Positions 42,474 through 50,260 of a stretch of 53,339 bases of DNA are shown one piece after another. Numbering within the stretch: the stretch's first letter is position 1; each line of letters starts with the position of its first letter. A model generated the notes under the pieces. It did no database searches. It saw nothing but the letters and a program-made list of their open reading frames with translations, and was not told the DNA's origin. The stretch is from NCBI GenBank assembly GCA_036378675.1, contig DASUWA010000026.1, positions 1 through 53,339 on the forward strand. Direction: 5' to 3'. Made by a program: the position numbers and the translations under genes. Origin of the DNA: Acidimicrobiales bacterium (GTDB taxonomy: Bacteria; Actinomycetota; Acidimicrobiia; Acidimicrobiales; Palsa-688).

Positions 42474-42540
42474 CAGGAGCTCTCACCGCAAAGAGACAAT
42501 TTCCGACGCCGACCATCCGGAGATATGTACAGTTCGCGCC

Positions 42541-42966
42541 ATGCCAGCCGATCGCAAGCTCGAGCATCTAGCCAACGTCCGCATGTTCTCGGCGCTCAGC
42601 CGCAAGGAGTTGAACATGGTCGCCAAGGCCGCGGACGTGGTGATCCTCAAGGCAGGGACCGAGATCGTCACCGAAGGCAGCACGGGGCACGAGTTCTTCC
42701 TGATCCTCGCCGGACAGGGGACGGTCCGCCGGGGCGGGCGCAAGGTCGCCACCCTCGGGCCGGGGGACTACTTCGGGGAGCTGGCGCTTCTGGACCGAAG
42801 CCCCCGCAACGCAACCATCGTCGCCGAGACCGAGATGGAAGTCGCCGTCATCGGCCAGCGGGAGTTCATGGCTGTCCTCGACCGGGTGCCGGCGGTGTCC
42901 CACAAGCTTCTCGTAACCATGGCGCACCGGCTCCGCGAGTCGGACACCAGGGCGGTATCGCACTAG
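42541..42966 (+). CDS. Stand-alone cyclic-nucleotide-binding domain protein
   Basis: A 141-residue, single-domain CNB protein. It has the N-terminal helix VRMFSALSRKELNMVAKAA, the barrel with LKAGTEIVTEGSTGHEFFLIL, and the phosphate-binding cassette FGELALLDRSPRNATIV, an almost canonical cAMP cassette with Glu and Arg present. It ends after the C-helix, with no effector domain. The ATG at 42541 is used. It is divergent from amt with 151 bases between and paralogous to 17384-17797. It probably binds cAMP and signals by protein contact (inference). Confidence 0.85.
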   Translation: MPADRKLEHLANVRMFSALSRKELNMVAKAADVVILKAGTEIVTEGSTGHEFFLILAGQGTVRRGGRKVATLGPGDYFGELALLDRSPRNATIVAETEMEVAVIGQREFMAVLDRVPAVSHKLLVTMAHRLRESDTRAVSH

Positions 42967-42978
42967 GCCGTCCCGCAG

Positions 42979-43017
42979 AGGCCAGGGCATCACGACTAGG
43001 GACGAGTGGCCTTTTTC
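42979..43017 (+). terminator. Hairpin with T-run after the CNB gene
   Basis: AGGCCA and TGGCCT can pair with a 22-base loop, followed by TTTTTCTAT. It begins 13 bases after the CNB gene stop. The long loop weakens the case. Confidence 0.5.
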
Positions 43018-43020
43018 TAT

Positions 43021-43491
43021 CTATAGCCCGTCCTCCAACGCCACGGTTAGCTCGATCTCGACTGCGCCGCCCCGTGGAAGCGCCGCCACCCCGATGGCAG
43101 AGCGCGTGTGGCGTCCGGCATCGCCGAAGATCTCGAACAGGACGGCACTCGCCCCATCGACCACGGCCGGCTGATCGTGGAACTCGGGTGCCGAAGCCAC
43201 GTACCCGGTGACGGTCAGGACCCGTTTGATTCGATCGAGAGTTCCGAGGTGCAGACGCAGAACCGACAAGGCGTTGAGCGCGCACACCAGAGCCGCGTCG
43301 GCTCCGGCCTCGACCGTGACGTCGATGCCCAACGTGCCCACGCACGTCAGCTGCCCTTCGATACGTGGCAGTTGTCCCGAGGTTCGAGCAGTACCGGCAT
43401 AGACCACCACCGCGTCGAGCGGGTCGTGCGGCAAGTGAGGCCCGTACAGCGTCAACCCGAGCTCGGTGACCCGACTCTCCCACGACGACAT
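43021..43491 (-). CDS. RidA-family protein
   Basis: A 156-residue protein of the RidA/YER057c/UK114 family. The second half has RVLTVTGYVASAPEFHDQP and VDGASAVLFEIFGDAGRHTRSAIGVAALPRGGAVEIEL, with the Arg and Glu that form the active-site pocket in deaminating members. RidA enzymes hydrolyse reactive enamine/imine intermediates from PLP enzymes, and several are encoded upstream. The longer N-terminus (SRVTELGLTLYGP) is typical of the group near 155 residues, whose activity is less certain. Start ATG 43491. Confidence 0.8.
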   Translation of the reverse strand: MSSWESRVTELGLTLYGPHLPHDPLDAVVVYAGTARTSGQLPRIEGQLTCVGTLGIDVTVEAGADAALVCALNALSVLRLHLGTLDRIKRVLTVTGYVASAPEFHDQPAVVDGASAVLFEIFGDAGRHTRSAIGVAALPRGGAVEIELTVALEDGL

Positions 43492-43576
43492 GGTGCATCG
43501 TATGTGAGGCCTTTCATCGGTTATGCCCCTACCGTTGCCCCTTTCCCACTATTGCTACCGGCGGTACGATTCGGAC

Positions 43577-44098
43577 ATGTTGGGCACGGACGAAGACGCC
43601 GTCCTGACTTGGCCGGTTCTGGTGGTGAGCCGTCTCCTGCCGGCCCTGCTAGTTGCGACCGGCGTAACCGTTCCCGCTGTTTTTTGGTCCCGACTTCCCC
43701 CCAGTAGGCCCGGTCCGCTCGGCTGGTCCATCGCAATCGGTGGTCTCGGTCTGATCCGCCTGGTCCCTCAGATTCGCCACCCGGTTGTAAACGACCCCGA
43801 GGTCTTCGAAGAGGCCTGGTACCTGGGTCTTTGGGTTCGCGCTCGGTTCGGACGATTGGCGACGGGCAACTTCACCCTCTCATTTGCCACGGCTTTGGCT
43901 GTGGGGTTGACCGTAACGAATGTCCACCTGACTGCCTGGCATGTTGGTCTTGGAACCGTAGTGACTGCCGGCGCCTGCTCGCTCGTCCCCGGCGTAAGCA
44001 GCGGCGTCATACTTCGCCGTTATGGACGCTCCTATCGAACAAAGCGTGTTATCGAAGCTCGTTCCAGACCGGCCGGGAGAATCGCGATTCGACCTTGA
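43577..44098 (+). CDS. Hypothetical membrane protein
   Basis: A 173-residue protein with four or so hydrophobic segments: VVSRLLPALLVATGVTVPAV, WSIAIGGLGLIRLVP, FATALAVGLTVTNVHLT and VGLGTVVTAGACSLVPGV. It has a basic C-terminal tail (LRRYGRSYRTKRVIEARS). The ATG at 43577 is preferred; an upstream frame from 43523 has no hydrophobic start. I recognise no family. It opens the accessory region and stands alone. Confidence 0.55.
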   Translation: MLGTDEDAVLTWPVLVVSRLLPALLVATGVTVPAVFWSRLPPSRPGPLGWSIAIGGLGLIRLVPQIRHPVVNDPEVFEEAWYLGLWVRARFGRLATGNFTLSFATALAVGLTVTNVHLTAWHVGLGTVVTAGACSLVPGVSSGVILRRYGRSYRTKRVIEARSRPAGRIAIRP

Positions 44099-44180
44099 CG
44101 CCGCGGACCGCGCGGCGGGAATGAGCGTTCCGGCTCCCGTGGCGTTGTCAACACCCTGAGGATGATGGGCGTGGGGGTAG

Positions 44181-44202
44181 TACTATCGCCCTACCTATAG
44201 TA
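44181..44202. promoter_or_regulatory. Inverted repeat in front of the MazEF-type pair
   Basis: TACTAT and ATAGTA form a perfect 6-base inverted repeat with a ten-base centre, 10 bases before the antitoxin ATG. Both arms resemble -10 hexamers (TACTAT, TATAGT). Such sites are usual targets of ribbon-helix-helix antitoxins. Confidence 0.5.
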
Positions 44203-44212
44203 GCATTCGAGT

Positions 44213-44428
44213 ATGAAAGTCAGTGTTAGCCTCCCTGACGAAGACATCGAGTTCCTCGATTCCTATGCCCAAGCTCAAGGTCTCCCGTCGAGGTCGGCGG
44301 TGCTTCACAAAGCGGTGCGGCTCATGCGCGGCGCCGAACTGGCTCCCGCCTACGAGCAAGCCTTCGCGTCATGGGACCCATCTGACGACGCAGCAGACTG
44401 GGACATCACAGCCGGCGACAACCTCTAG
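44213..44428 (+). CDS. Ribbon-helix-helix antitoxin of a MazEF-type pair
   Basis: A 71-residue protein. The first 45 residues form a ribbon-helix-helix DNA-binding fold (MKVSVSLPDEDIEFLDSYAQ, then SRSAVLHKAVRLMRG). The acidic tail (WDPSDDAADWDITAGDNL) would wrap the toxin. It ends five bases before the toxin gene. By analogy with MazE antitoxins of the actinobacterial MazF type, it neutralises the toxin and represses the operon through the inverted repeat at 44181-44202. Confidence 0.85.
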   Translation: MKVSVSLPDEDIEFLDSYAQAQGLPSRSAVLHKAVRLMRGAELAPAYEQAFASWDPSDDAADWDITAGDNL

Positions 44429-44433
44429 CCCCG

Positions 44434-44781
44434 ATGCTGCGTGGTGAGATCCGACTCGTGAACCTCGATTCAGTCATTGGGGCCGAAGCGAACAAGCGCC
44501 GACCAGCAGTCATCGTCAGTAACGACGGCGCAAACGCTACCGCCGCTCGCTTAGGCCGCGGAGTCGTGACCGTCGTACCGGTCACCTCGAACGTCGCTCG
44601 TGTCTATCCCTTCCAAGTCAGGCTGTCCGGCAAGGCGGCGGGCCTGCGCAAGGAGTCCAAGGCGCAAGCCGAACAGGTTCGCTCAGTCGCCGTTCAGCGC
44701 ATCGGCCCTCTCCTTGGACGGGTCCCAGCAGCCCTCATGGAGCAGATCGACGAAGCCCTCCGACTCCACCTCGCGCTCTAA
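44434..44781 (+). CDS. mazF: MazF-family endoribonuclease toxin
   Basis: A 115-residue protein of the PemK/MazF fold: RGEIRLVNLDSVIGAEANKR, then RPAVIVSNDGANATAARL, VVTVVPVTSNVARVYPFQV, and the final QVRSVAVQRIGPLLGRVP with the catalytic-region Ser/Gln segment. MazF toxins cut single-stranded RNA at short sites to arrest growth. All core elements are present, so it looks active. It follows its antitoxin by five bases. Confidence 0.88.
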   Translation: MLRGEIRLVNLDSVIGAEANKRRPAVIVSNDGANATAARLGRGVVTVVPVTSNVARVYPFQVRLSGKAAGLRKESKAQAEQVRSVAVQRIGPLLGRVPAALMEQIDEALRLHLAL

Positions 44782-44926
44782 CCAGGTTTCGTCGTTCTGG
44801 ATCAGACCCACCGCCCTTTTGGCGAACGGCGGCCCGGCGCAGTAGGACGATTTCGATCGCCGGCCAGCGAAGGCCAGTTAGCAGTTTGGGCGCGCGTTCG
44901 GAGCGGTGCGCTGATACCATGACACC

Positions 44927-45136
44927 GTGGCTAAGAACTTCACGGTGAGACTGCCCGATGACGTGGCCGCCGACGCCGAAGCTCTCGCTCGAGCGGAGGG
45001 CAAAAGCCTCAACGAGACCGTCAAGACCGCGCTCGTCGAGGCTGTCGAGCGCCGGCGCAACGATCCACAGTTCAAGAAGACCCTGAAGAAGATCATCGAA
45101 CAGGACCGAGAGCTGCTCGAACGCCTGGCTAGGTGA
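44927..45136 (+). CDS. Orphan ribbon-helix-helix (Arc-like) protein
   Basis: A 69-residue protein with a ribbon-helix-helix start (NFTVRLPDDVAADAEALARA, EGKSLNETVKTALVEAV) and a charged helical tail (FKKTLKKIIEQDRELLERL). It resembles DNA-binding antitoxins, but no toxin gene follows: the next gene, a VOC protein, converges on it. It is therefore an orphan antitoxin or a stand-alone regulator. The GTG at 44927 is the only suitable start. Confidence 0.72.
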   Translation: MAKNFTVRLPDDVAADAEALARAEGKSLNETVKTALVEAVERRRNDPQFKKTLKKIIEQDRELLERLAR

Positions 45137-45151
45137 CGCTGGTGTTATGCG

Positions 45152-45547
45152 TCAGTCGCGGATCGGCGTGTAAAGGTGGATCTCCTGCCCATCGGGGTTC
45201 GCAAGCACTAGGAGAGACAGGCGTGGAGTGTCGATGATCGGGCCATGGGTAACGCCGAGTGCGTCGAGGTGCGCAACCCATGCCTGAAGCGCCAGGCGGT
45301 CTGCGACAGCGAAATTGGCGATGGCAAATACGCCTAGACCGCGTGCCGCCACTGGGTCCTCACGCAGAGCTAGCACGTCGCCGATGCCCGGTAACTCCCC
45401 GTGCACGCCCCGGACGACTCCGTCGGCGTCTGGGAACTCGATCGTTGTCCGAAACCCGAACACCCGCTGGTACCAGTCGAGCGCTGTATGCAGGTCGGTC
45501 ACGGGGACCTTCACATTTCGCAGACCAAGGAGCTTCGGAACCGACAT
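45152..45547 (-). CDS. VOC-family (glyoxalase/bleomycin resistance-like) protein
   Basis: A 131-residue protein with two beta-alpha-beta-beta-beta units. The first is VKVPVTDLHTALDWYQRVFGF, the second ends LLVLANPDGQEIHLYTP, a typical VOC metal-site strand with Glu and His. Candidate ligands are limited, so activity (dioxygenase, lyase or drug binding) cannot be assigned. The ATG at 45547 is chosen; the frame extends upstream without similarity. Confidence 0.78.
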   Translation of the reverse strand: MSVPKLLGLRNVKVPVTDLHTALDWYQRVFGFRTTIEFPDADGVVRGVHGELPGIGDVLALREDPVAARGLGVFAIANFAVADRLALQAWVAHLDALGVTHGPIIDTPRLSLLVLANPDGQEIHLYTPIRD

Positions 45548-45735
45548 ATCGATCTGACCAAGAACCTTCTGAAGGGTATGGGCCGACGACAGTCTTTCCT
45601 TCCAGATCCACCGCGCACAACGAGCTGACGCCACTGGCCCATAGCGTCGATTCCAGCGTCCGCGGGCGGACAGGGCGGCGGTCGAGCTGGACGAGCGCTA
45701 GATGGAGCGTTCGGTGGTTCCAACGGGCGCGGCGA

Positions 45736-46071
45736 TCACCCTGGGGATAGAGCCCCTTCGACCGCGCCAGCACCAGCGACCTCTTGAACTGACACGACAG
45801 CGGCGCCTGTGAGGCGGCCATAGACATGAGGAAAGAGTTCCCCACCGGAAGCGGGTTCCCAGCGCACGTGCTTGAGCTGTTCGGAGTCGGGGGCGACTAG
45901 CACGAGTTCGGGTTCGCCGGCGAAAAACCGCAGCGCCGTCGCCCCGACTTGTTCCCGAGAGGAACAGTGAACAAATCCGCTCTCGTGGTCGAACGGCGAA
46001 CCGTCAAAGTGCCCGGCATCGTTGAACTCTGCCCACTCCGACGGTAACAGGACTTTGTAGATCACTCGCAT
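45736..46071 (-). CDS. DUF952 protein
   Basis: A 111-residue protein matching DUF952: starts VIYKVLLPSEWAEF, contains GFVHCSSREQVGATALRFF and ELVLVAPDSEQLKHVRWEP, and ends LFPHVYGRL. The His and Cys of FVHCS and the HVRWE/FPHVYG residues are the conserved set. The family has an ADP-ribosyltransferase-like fold, and its function is unknown. Start ATG 46071. Confidence 0.82.
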   Translation of the reverse strand: MRVIYKVLLPSEWAEFNDAGHFDGSPFDHESGFVHCSSREQVGATALRFFAGEPELVLVAPDSEQLKHVRWEPASGGELFPHVYGRLTGAAVVSVQEVAGAGAVEGALSPG

Positions 46072-46301
46072 ATCACGCCAAGGGCGCCACCCGAACTTTA
46101 TGTCCGTCGTACGTCGCTAAGCCACGAGCGTCTGGGCGTTCTGCACTTCGCACAATGAGTATGGGCACCTCGATGCGGTGCTCGATATCGCCGATTTCCC
46201 GGACGCATCGCGGAAGAGCAGCGACAAACCCGACTCGCTCGATGTGGATTGATATGTGCTGACGCAACGCCCGCGGCTGATACTCGATCCCTGGATCTTC
46301 A
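46072..46301. other. Gap with no convincing gene
   Basis: A 64-codon minus-strand frame (46073-46267, TTG start) is open here but has no recognisable domain and no ribosome binding site. I see no hairpin or operator of note. Confidence 0.4.
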
Positions 46302-46742
46302 CTACTTCCGAGACGACCGCATCGCTTTGACGACCTTCACTGCGATGCCCCGACTTCGGTGATCCCGTCCTTCGATAAGGGTGGCGTACTCGGGAGATTC
46401 TTTTGGGATCACCGCGAGCCTTCCATCGGCGTCGGCATGTATTCCCCACCCATACCGTTTCGCTAGGTCCGATGACCGCAGGCAGGCCCGCGGCCTGCTA
46501 TAGAACTCGCGGCGAGCACTGGCCCGTTGTCTTGTCGGGATCCCGCGGCGATCGGCGTAGACCTCAAAAATCACATCGCCCGAGGTGTAGCTGTACGGCT
46601 GTCCGGCAATCATGCGCCATGTTCGTGCTGCGACCGACTCCTCACCAGGTGGGACGATGCCAACCAGAGCGGGACAGTCGTCGGAGCAGGCGATAAAGGT
46701 GTCGGTGTAATCGACGGCCTCCACGGCTAGAGATTGTCCCAC
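46302..46742 (-). CDS. DUF6157 protein
   Basis: A 146-residue protein matching DUF6157: VDYTDTFIACSDDCPALVG, PPGEESVAARTWRMIAGQPYSYTSGDVIFEVYA, REFYSRPRACLRSSDLAKRYGWGIH, and the closing VKVVKAMRSSRK. The family is widespread in bacteria and of unknown function. The GTG at 46742 is the longest start; a GTG at 46724 is also possible. Confidence 0.78.
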   Translation of the reverse strand: MGQSLAVEAVDYTDTFIACSDDCPALVGIVPPGEESVAARTWRMIAGQPYSYTSGDVIFEVYADRRGIPTRQRASARREFYSRPRACLRSSDLAKRYGWGIHADADGRLAVIPKESPEYATLIEGRDHRSRGIAVKVVKAMRSSRK

Positions 46743-46874
46743 TTTGGGCTACTCTGCGTCGGGGAGCGACCCTGGCTTGCCTTCGAGGCCTCCGAACGCC
46801 GAATCCGTCGCGACCTCCGCGGGCTGGACCTGGTCCGAGATAACGAACTGCGCTGTCATTATGCGCACCCAAGG

Positions 46875-47363
46875 TCAGACGGACAGCGACGTGTTCTCGC
46901 GCGCCTTGGCTGTATCAGCGACCCCGGCTGGCACCAGCTCGGTGGCCGCGTCGAGGGCACCGACTGCGATCAGGGTGCGTACCTGCGAGGACGAGATGAA
47001 CCCTGTCTCCGGGTCCGAGGGGATGAGGAGGGTCGGAAGCCCTTCGCACCCGTTCAGGTAGGCCATCTGTTCTTCATCGACGTGTTCTTTGCCCGCGCTT
47101 CTCACCAACACAGTCGCCCCAACCTGGGCGGCGATGTCGATAAGCAACCCGCTGTGTGCGGCTACCCGCACGTTCCCGATGTCTTGACACGCAGCCGAAA
47201 GCATCTCTAGTCGTTCCTGCACAGAGAACATCGCGGTCCGCTTCTCTGGATTTGTGGCTACAACCACAACGAGCTGGTCGAGTTTCTCGGAAGCAGCGGC
47301 GATCAGCGCGATGTGCCCGAGATGGGCGGGGTCGAAGGACCCGGCGTAAAGTCCGACTTCCAC
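46875..47363 (-). CDS. coaD: Pantetheine-phosphate adenylyltransferase-like nucleotidyltransferase
   Basis: A 162-residue nucleotidyltransferase. The N-terminal nucleotide-binding motif is YAGSFDPAHLGHIAL (HxGH), and the C-terminal motif is FISSSQVRTL (ISSxxVR). LVRSAGKEHVDEEQMAYLN aligns with the substrate-binding segment of CoaD, which makes dephospho-CoA. HLGH instead of the usual TNGH, together with the accessory setting, suggests a paralogue or a transferred copy rather than the main CoaD. The GTG at 47363 is used. Confidence 0.72.
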   Translation of the reverse strand: MEVGLYAGSFDPAHLGHIALIAAASEKLDQLVVVVATNPEKRTAMFSVQERLEMLSAACQDIGNVRVAAHSGLLIDIAAQVGATVLVRSAGKEHVDEEQMAYLNGCEGLPTLLIPSDPETGFISSSQVRTLIAVGALDAATELVPAGVADTAKARENTSLSV

Positions 47364-47424
47364 ACTGAGAGCGTACCTAGAAGTAGCTCGCGGTGCGCGC
47401 GTTCTGCGCTTGATCAGCTTGCAT

Positions 47425-48036
47425 CTAACCGCTTGGCTGGGTGCCGCTCGTTCCCGGGACGAGGGGATGGATGAAAAGCCCCGAGCATCCTGGCATCGAC
47501 ATTGACAGGCGTGTCGATGTAGTCGTGTTCGGGGGTGTCACAAGTAATGCTGCATAGGAGGAACACAATGTGGCGGTTCCGACGGGATTATCCGAGCCCT
47601 CTAGAAGGGCGGACCCGGTTTGCCCAGGAGCTAAGACGACCTTTGGGAGAGAGGTGTCTGTGAACGCGAGGCCGCCGAGATATCCCTGGGGCGTTCGGCT
47701 CGCTTGCATGACCTGCCCCCCGTTGGAATCCAGTCCTGCGACTCCCGGGTAGCCCTGCAAGGTGCACGGACCTCTCCCGGTATTACGGAACAGGATCGGA
47801 AAACCGTAATGGCCGCCAGCGGCTCCCGGGCCGCTGGCTGACACCGCCACGGCGTGACCGAGGCAGTTCTGGGGGACCGATGCGAGCTTGGTGGTTGACG
47901 GGGACAGAACGATTGCCAATGAACTCACCGTCGATGTCGGCTCGGGTGAGCTGACGGTAGGGCGAGTTCCACCGGCTCGGTGGGATCCAGAGCTGCACGA
48001 GACGGAAACAACTGCGAGGATCACCAGCAGCGCCAT
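47425..48036 (-). CDS. DUF4232 lipoprotein, second copy
   Basis: A 203-residue exported protein with a short signal peptide (MALLVILAVVSVSC) ending in a lipobox Cys, a Ser/Thr-rich linker, then DUF4232: GHYGFPILFRNTGRGPCTLQ, GYPGVAGLDSNGGQV, VLAPGQTGSALLEG, and Cys residues near the end. It is distantly paralogous to 15041-15670. The ATG at 48036 is chosen because it places the signal peptide correctly; the longer frame has no signal. Confidence 0.72.
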   Translation of the reverse strand: MALLVILAVVSVSCSSGSHRAGGTRPTVSSPEPTSTVSSLAIVLSPSTTKLASVPQNCLGHAVAVSASGPGAAGGHYGFPILFRNTGRGPCTLQGYPGVAGLDSNGGQVMQASRTPQGYLGGLAFTDTSLPKVVLAPGQTGSALLEGSDNPVGTATLCSSYAALLVTPPNTTTSTRLSMSMPGCSGLFIHPLVPGTSGTQPSG

Positions 48037-48139
48037 CCGATGGCCAGGTTGGTTACCCCCAGCTTCCAATCCTCGTAGTGGTCGGTCCACATCCACAGCT
48101 AACCAAAGCCAGCGGCCCACAGCGCGATCGCCCCGAGCG

Positions 48140-48358
48140 ATCGATTCCGAGATCCTGCTTCCGGCGGAAGCGGCACGGCGTCTAGGGGTCCCAACTCGGG
48201 TGATCATTCAGGCGATGTACGAGAAGAAGTTGCCACGAGTACGGCTGTCTGATGGGACGCTGGGAGTCCCCACCAATGCTCTAGACGACTTTCAGGTTCC
48301 TGCTAGCCGACTCCGCGACTGCGGAGCGTTCGGGTGCCGCCGCCGCCCCTTTCCGTAG
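48140..48358 (+). pseudogene. Excisionase-type HTH frame without a normal start
   Basis: The translation EILLPAEAARRLGVPTRVIIQAMYEK, followed by KLPRVRLSDGTLGVPTNALDDF, looks like the HTH_17/excisionase DNA-binding fold. The frame is open far upstream, but there it is antisense to the DUF4232 lipoprotein, and no ATG, GTG or TTG falls between 48000 and the domain. It may be a truncated gene, or one using a non-standard start such as the CTG at 48155. Possible remnant of a mobile element. Confidence 0.35.
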
Positions 48359-48487
48359 AGCAATTCACCCGCTCCGAGCCCCGAGTACGAGCGCCAACTC
48401 GATCGACTCGCGTTCTGGATGAGCGCACATTCGGATCGTACGAGTCGACCTGTCTGATATGGACGGGGCTACAACTAGGGCTCGAGT

Positions 48488-49588
48488 CTAGGCGGCGGCG
48501 GTGATGCCTGATCTGGAGATCTTGAAGCCTTCTCCGTTGGCGAGACAGGTCATTCCCGCCGTGGCGGACGTACAGCTGAATGGACCTAGGCTGATGCGCT
48601 GCCCGTAGGGCAGTTCGATCTCATTCAGCGCCGGGTTGGCCAGGCAGCTCTCGCCGCTACAAGTGCGGTAGGTCCCGGTGTCGGACAGGGTGGCTGATTG
48701 GGGTGGCGCGGCACTGAAACAAAAGGCTCCGCTTGTCGAGTAAGGGGGTCCGTAGTCGATTTCGCAATGAATATTGCTGCTAGGTGAGCGGAACTCGATC
48801 CCGCTGGTGGGATTGGCGACGTCCGGGTTGAGCGTGGTTGTCGGTTCAGTACTGCTATTTGGGGTCGTGTCGACGCGAACACTGGCGAGGATCCCGCTGG
48901 TCTGGCGATGCCCTGTGACGTCGTCGAACGCGATACCGGCTGACGGCAGCCACCAGACCTCAGCGGTGAAGTTGTGTGTGACCGGAGCGCCGGGCGACCC
49001 ATTCAGAATGCAGGTCGCCGACCACTCATACCAGCGGTAAGCCACCCCACCCACGACCCGGTCGCCCTGGTCGACCAGGGTCCCGGGGGTAGGCACGACG
49101 TTGTTGGGCTGGGAACTCGGATATGGACAGGGCAGAACACCGTCGCTCATGTACCACGCCTGGCCAGGATTCTGGGGAAATGTTGGATGAGCCGGATCGC
49201 TCGTCGACGGCGAGACCCACACACCAGTACAGCCGAACCAACTGGGCGCATCACGCGGCGGGCTAGCCGGATGGGCGCATCGGTCCTCCGACCCCTCGAT
49301 GAGTGAGCTAAGGACCCATCCGGCCGGCAACCTGAACGACACACCCAACAAGTCGACTTTGGGTCCCCTCGAGGCGGCCAGCGTGGTCGACTCCGGCACC
49401 GTGGTCTCGCGAGTTGCGGTCGTCGAGGCAGACGTCACCGTCGTGGTCGAACCGGCGGACGTTCTCTTGGGCGATGCCGTACAAGCTGACAACCCGGTTA
49501 GCGCCAGCGAACAGGCTATTGCCGTGGCTGCACCAACCCGCGATCGGGCCAAGGAAACCCCCGCTCCCACGATCACGACAATAGACAT
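48488..49588 (-). CDS. Lipoprotein with C-terminal DUF6636-like domain
   Basis: A 366-residue exported protein. After the ATG at 49588, a hydrophobic segment ends in the lipobox LTGLSAC, then comes a Thr/Ser linker. A central region of about 170 residues (LLGVSFRLPAGWVLSSLIEG onward) has several Cys and Trp residues and no family I recognise. The C-terminal 100 residues resemble DUF6636: IEFRSPSSNIHCEIDY, ELPYGQRISLGPFSC, TAGMTCLANGEGFKISRSG. The domain is of unknown function and cysteine-rich, as in secreted actinobacterial proteins. Confidence 0.68.
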   Translation of the reverse strand: MSIVVIVGAGVSLARSRVGAATAIACSLALTGLSACTASPKRTSAGSTTTVTSASTTATRETTVPESTTLAASRGPKVDLLGVSFRLPAGWVLSSLIEGSEDRCAHPASPPRDAPSWFGCTGVWVSPSTSDPAHPTFPQNPGQAWYMSDGVLPCPYPSSQPNNVVPTPGTLVDQGDRVVGGVAYRWYEWSATCILNGSPGAPVTHNFTAEVWWLPSAGIAFDDVTGHRQTSGILASVRVDTTPNSSTEPTTTLNPDVANPTSGIEFRSPSSNIHCEIDYGPPYSTSGAFCFSAAPPQSATLSDTGTYRTCSGESCLANPALNEIELPYGQRISLGPFSCTSATAGMTCLANGEGFKISRSGITAAA

Positions 49589-49841
49589 CTCGCACCACAC
49601 CAGAAGGTTCCTTCGACCCAATCGCAACCAAAACCGAACCCGAACCGAGCTCCTAATCACCCGATCTGCGCCCCGACTTCCACTCAGATCCAGCCGCCCC
49701 AGACGAGTCCGGAACGACAGCTACCTCCCGAGCGCCTATCGCCGAATCCGCTCGGGCAGCGGCCGGACTGCGGGTGGCAGTTGATTCAATTCTGCGCTGA
49801 CGATATGTAGCGTGGAGACACCAGCCTTCCGATGCCCCAGG

Positions 49842-50102
49842 ATGTCCCCCGTGATTGATGCCGTCGACGCTCTTGTTCTCGATTTACTTGAGTGGGTCGG
49901 ACCAACATCTCGTCTCTACGGAGAGGTGATGGAGGCGTGGCGGACTTCCTGCCCGCGTCTGCCGGTATGGGAAGTCGCGAACGAGCGGGGCTTCCTCGAA
50001 CGGCGCTATGAACCCGAACGCGGGGCTGTCGTCGCAGTGACCGCTTGCGGACTACAGTACCTCCACCAGCATCGGTACCGTCCGGCTGAAGTCACCTCGT
50101 AG
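49842..50102 (+). CDS. Small conserved-type hypothetical protein
   Basis: An 86-residue protein: DAVDALVLDLLEWVGPTSR, YGEVMEAWRTSCPRLPVWEV, ANERGFLERR, ending VVAVTACGLQYLHQH. The layout looks like a compact winged-helix: helices followed by a hairpin around YEPERGAVVAVT. It recalls a conserved hypothetical family common in alphaproteobacteria, from memory only. ATG 49842 is chosen; GTG codons at 49812 and 49851 are alternatives. Confidence 0.6.
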   Translation: MSPVIDAVDALVLDLLEWVGPTSRLYGEVMEAWRTSCPRLPVWEVANERGFLERRYEPERGAVVAVTACGLQYLHQHRYRPAEVTS

Positions 50103-50260
50103 CCCCGTCCTGGTGGCGCCAAAGGTCCGGTGCAAGCGATCGCCGAATCCCGAGCGGCGAAGAGATCGGTCATCCGTGCGCCACCGCTCAGAATCTTAAG
50201 CGTTATGCGTCGTATCCAGAGACATGGTCGCTGGTTTGCCATCCGCATAGTCTCGCCGTC

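Noticed and set aside
46073-46267. 64-codon minus-strand frame between DUF952 and DUF6157
   Set aside because: TTG start only, no ribosome binding site and no recognised motif; reported as a gap instead.
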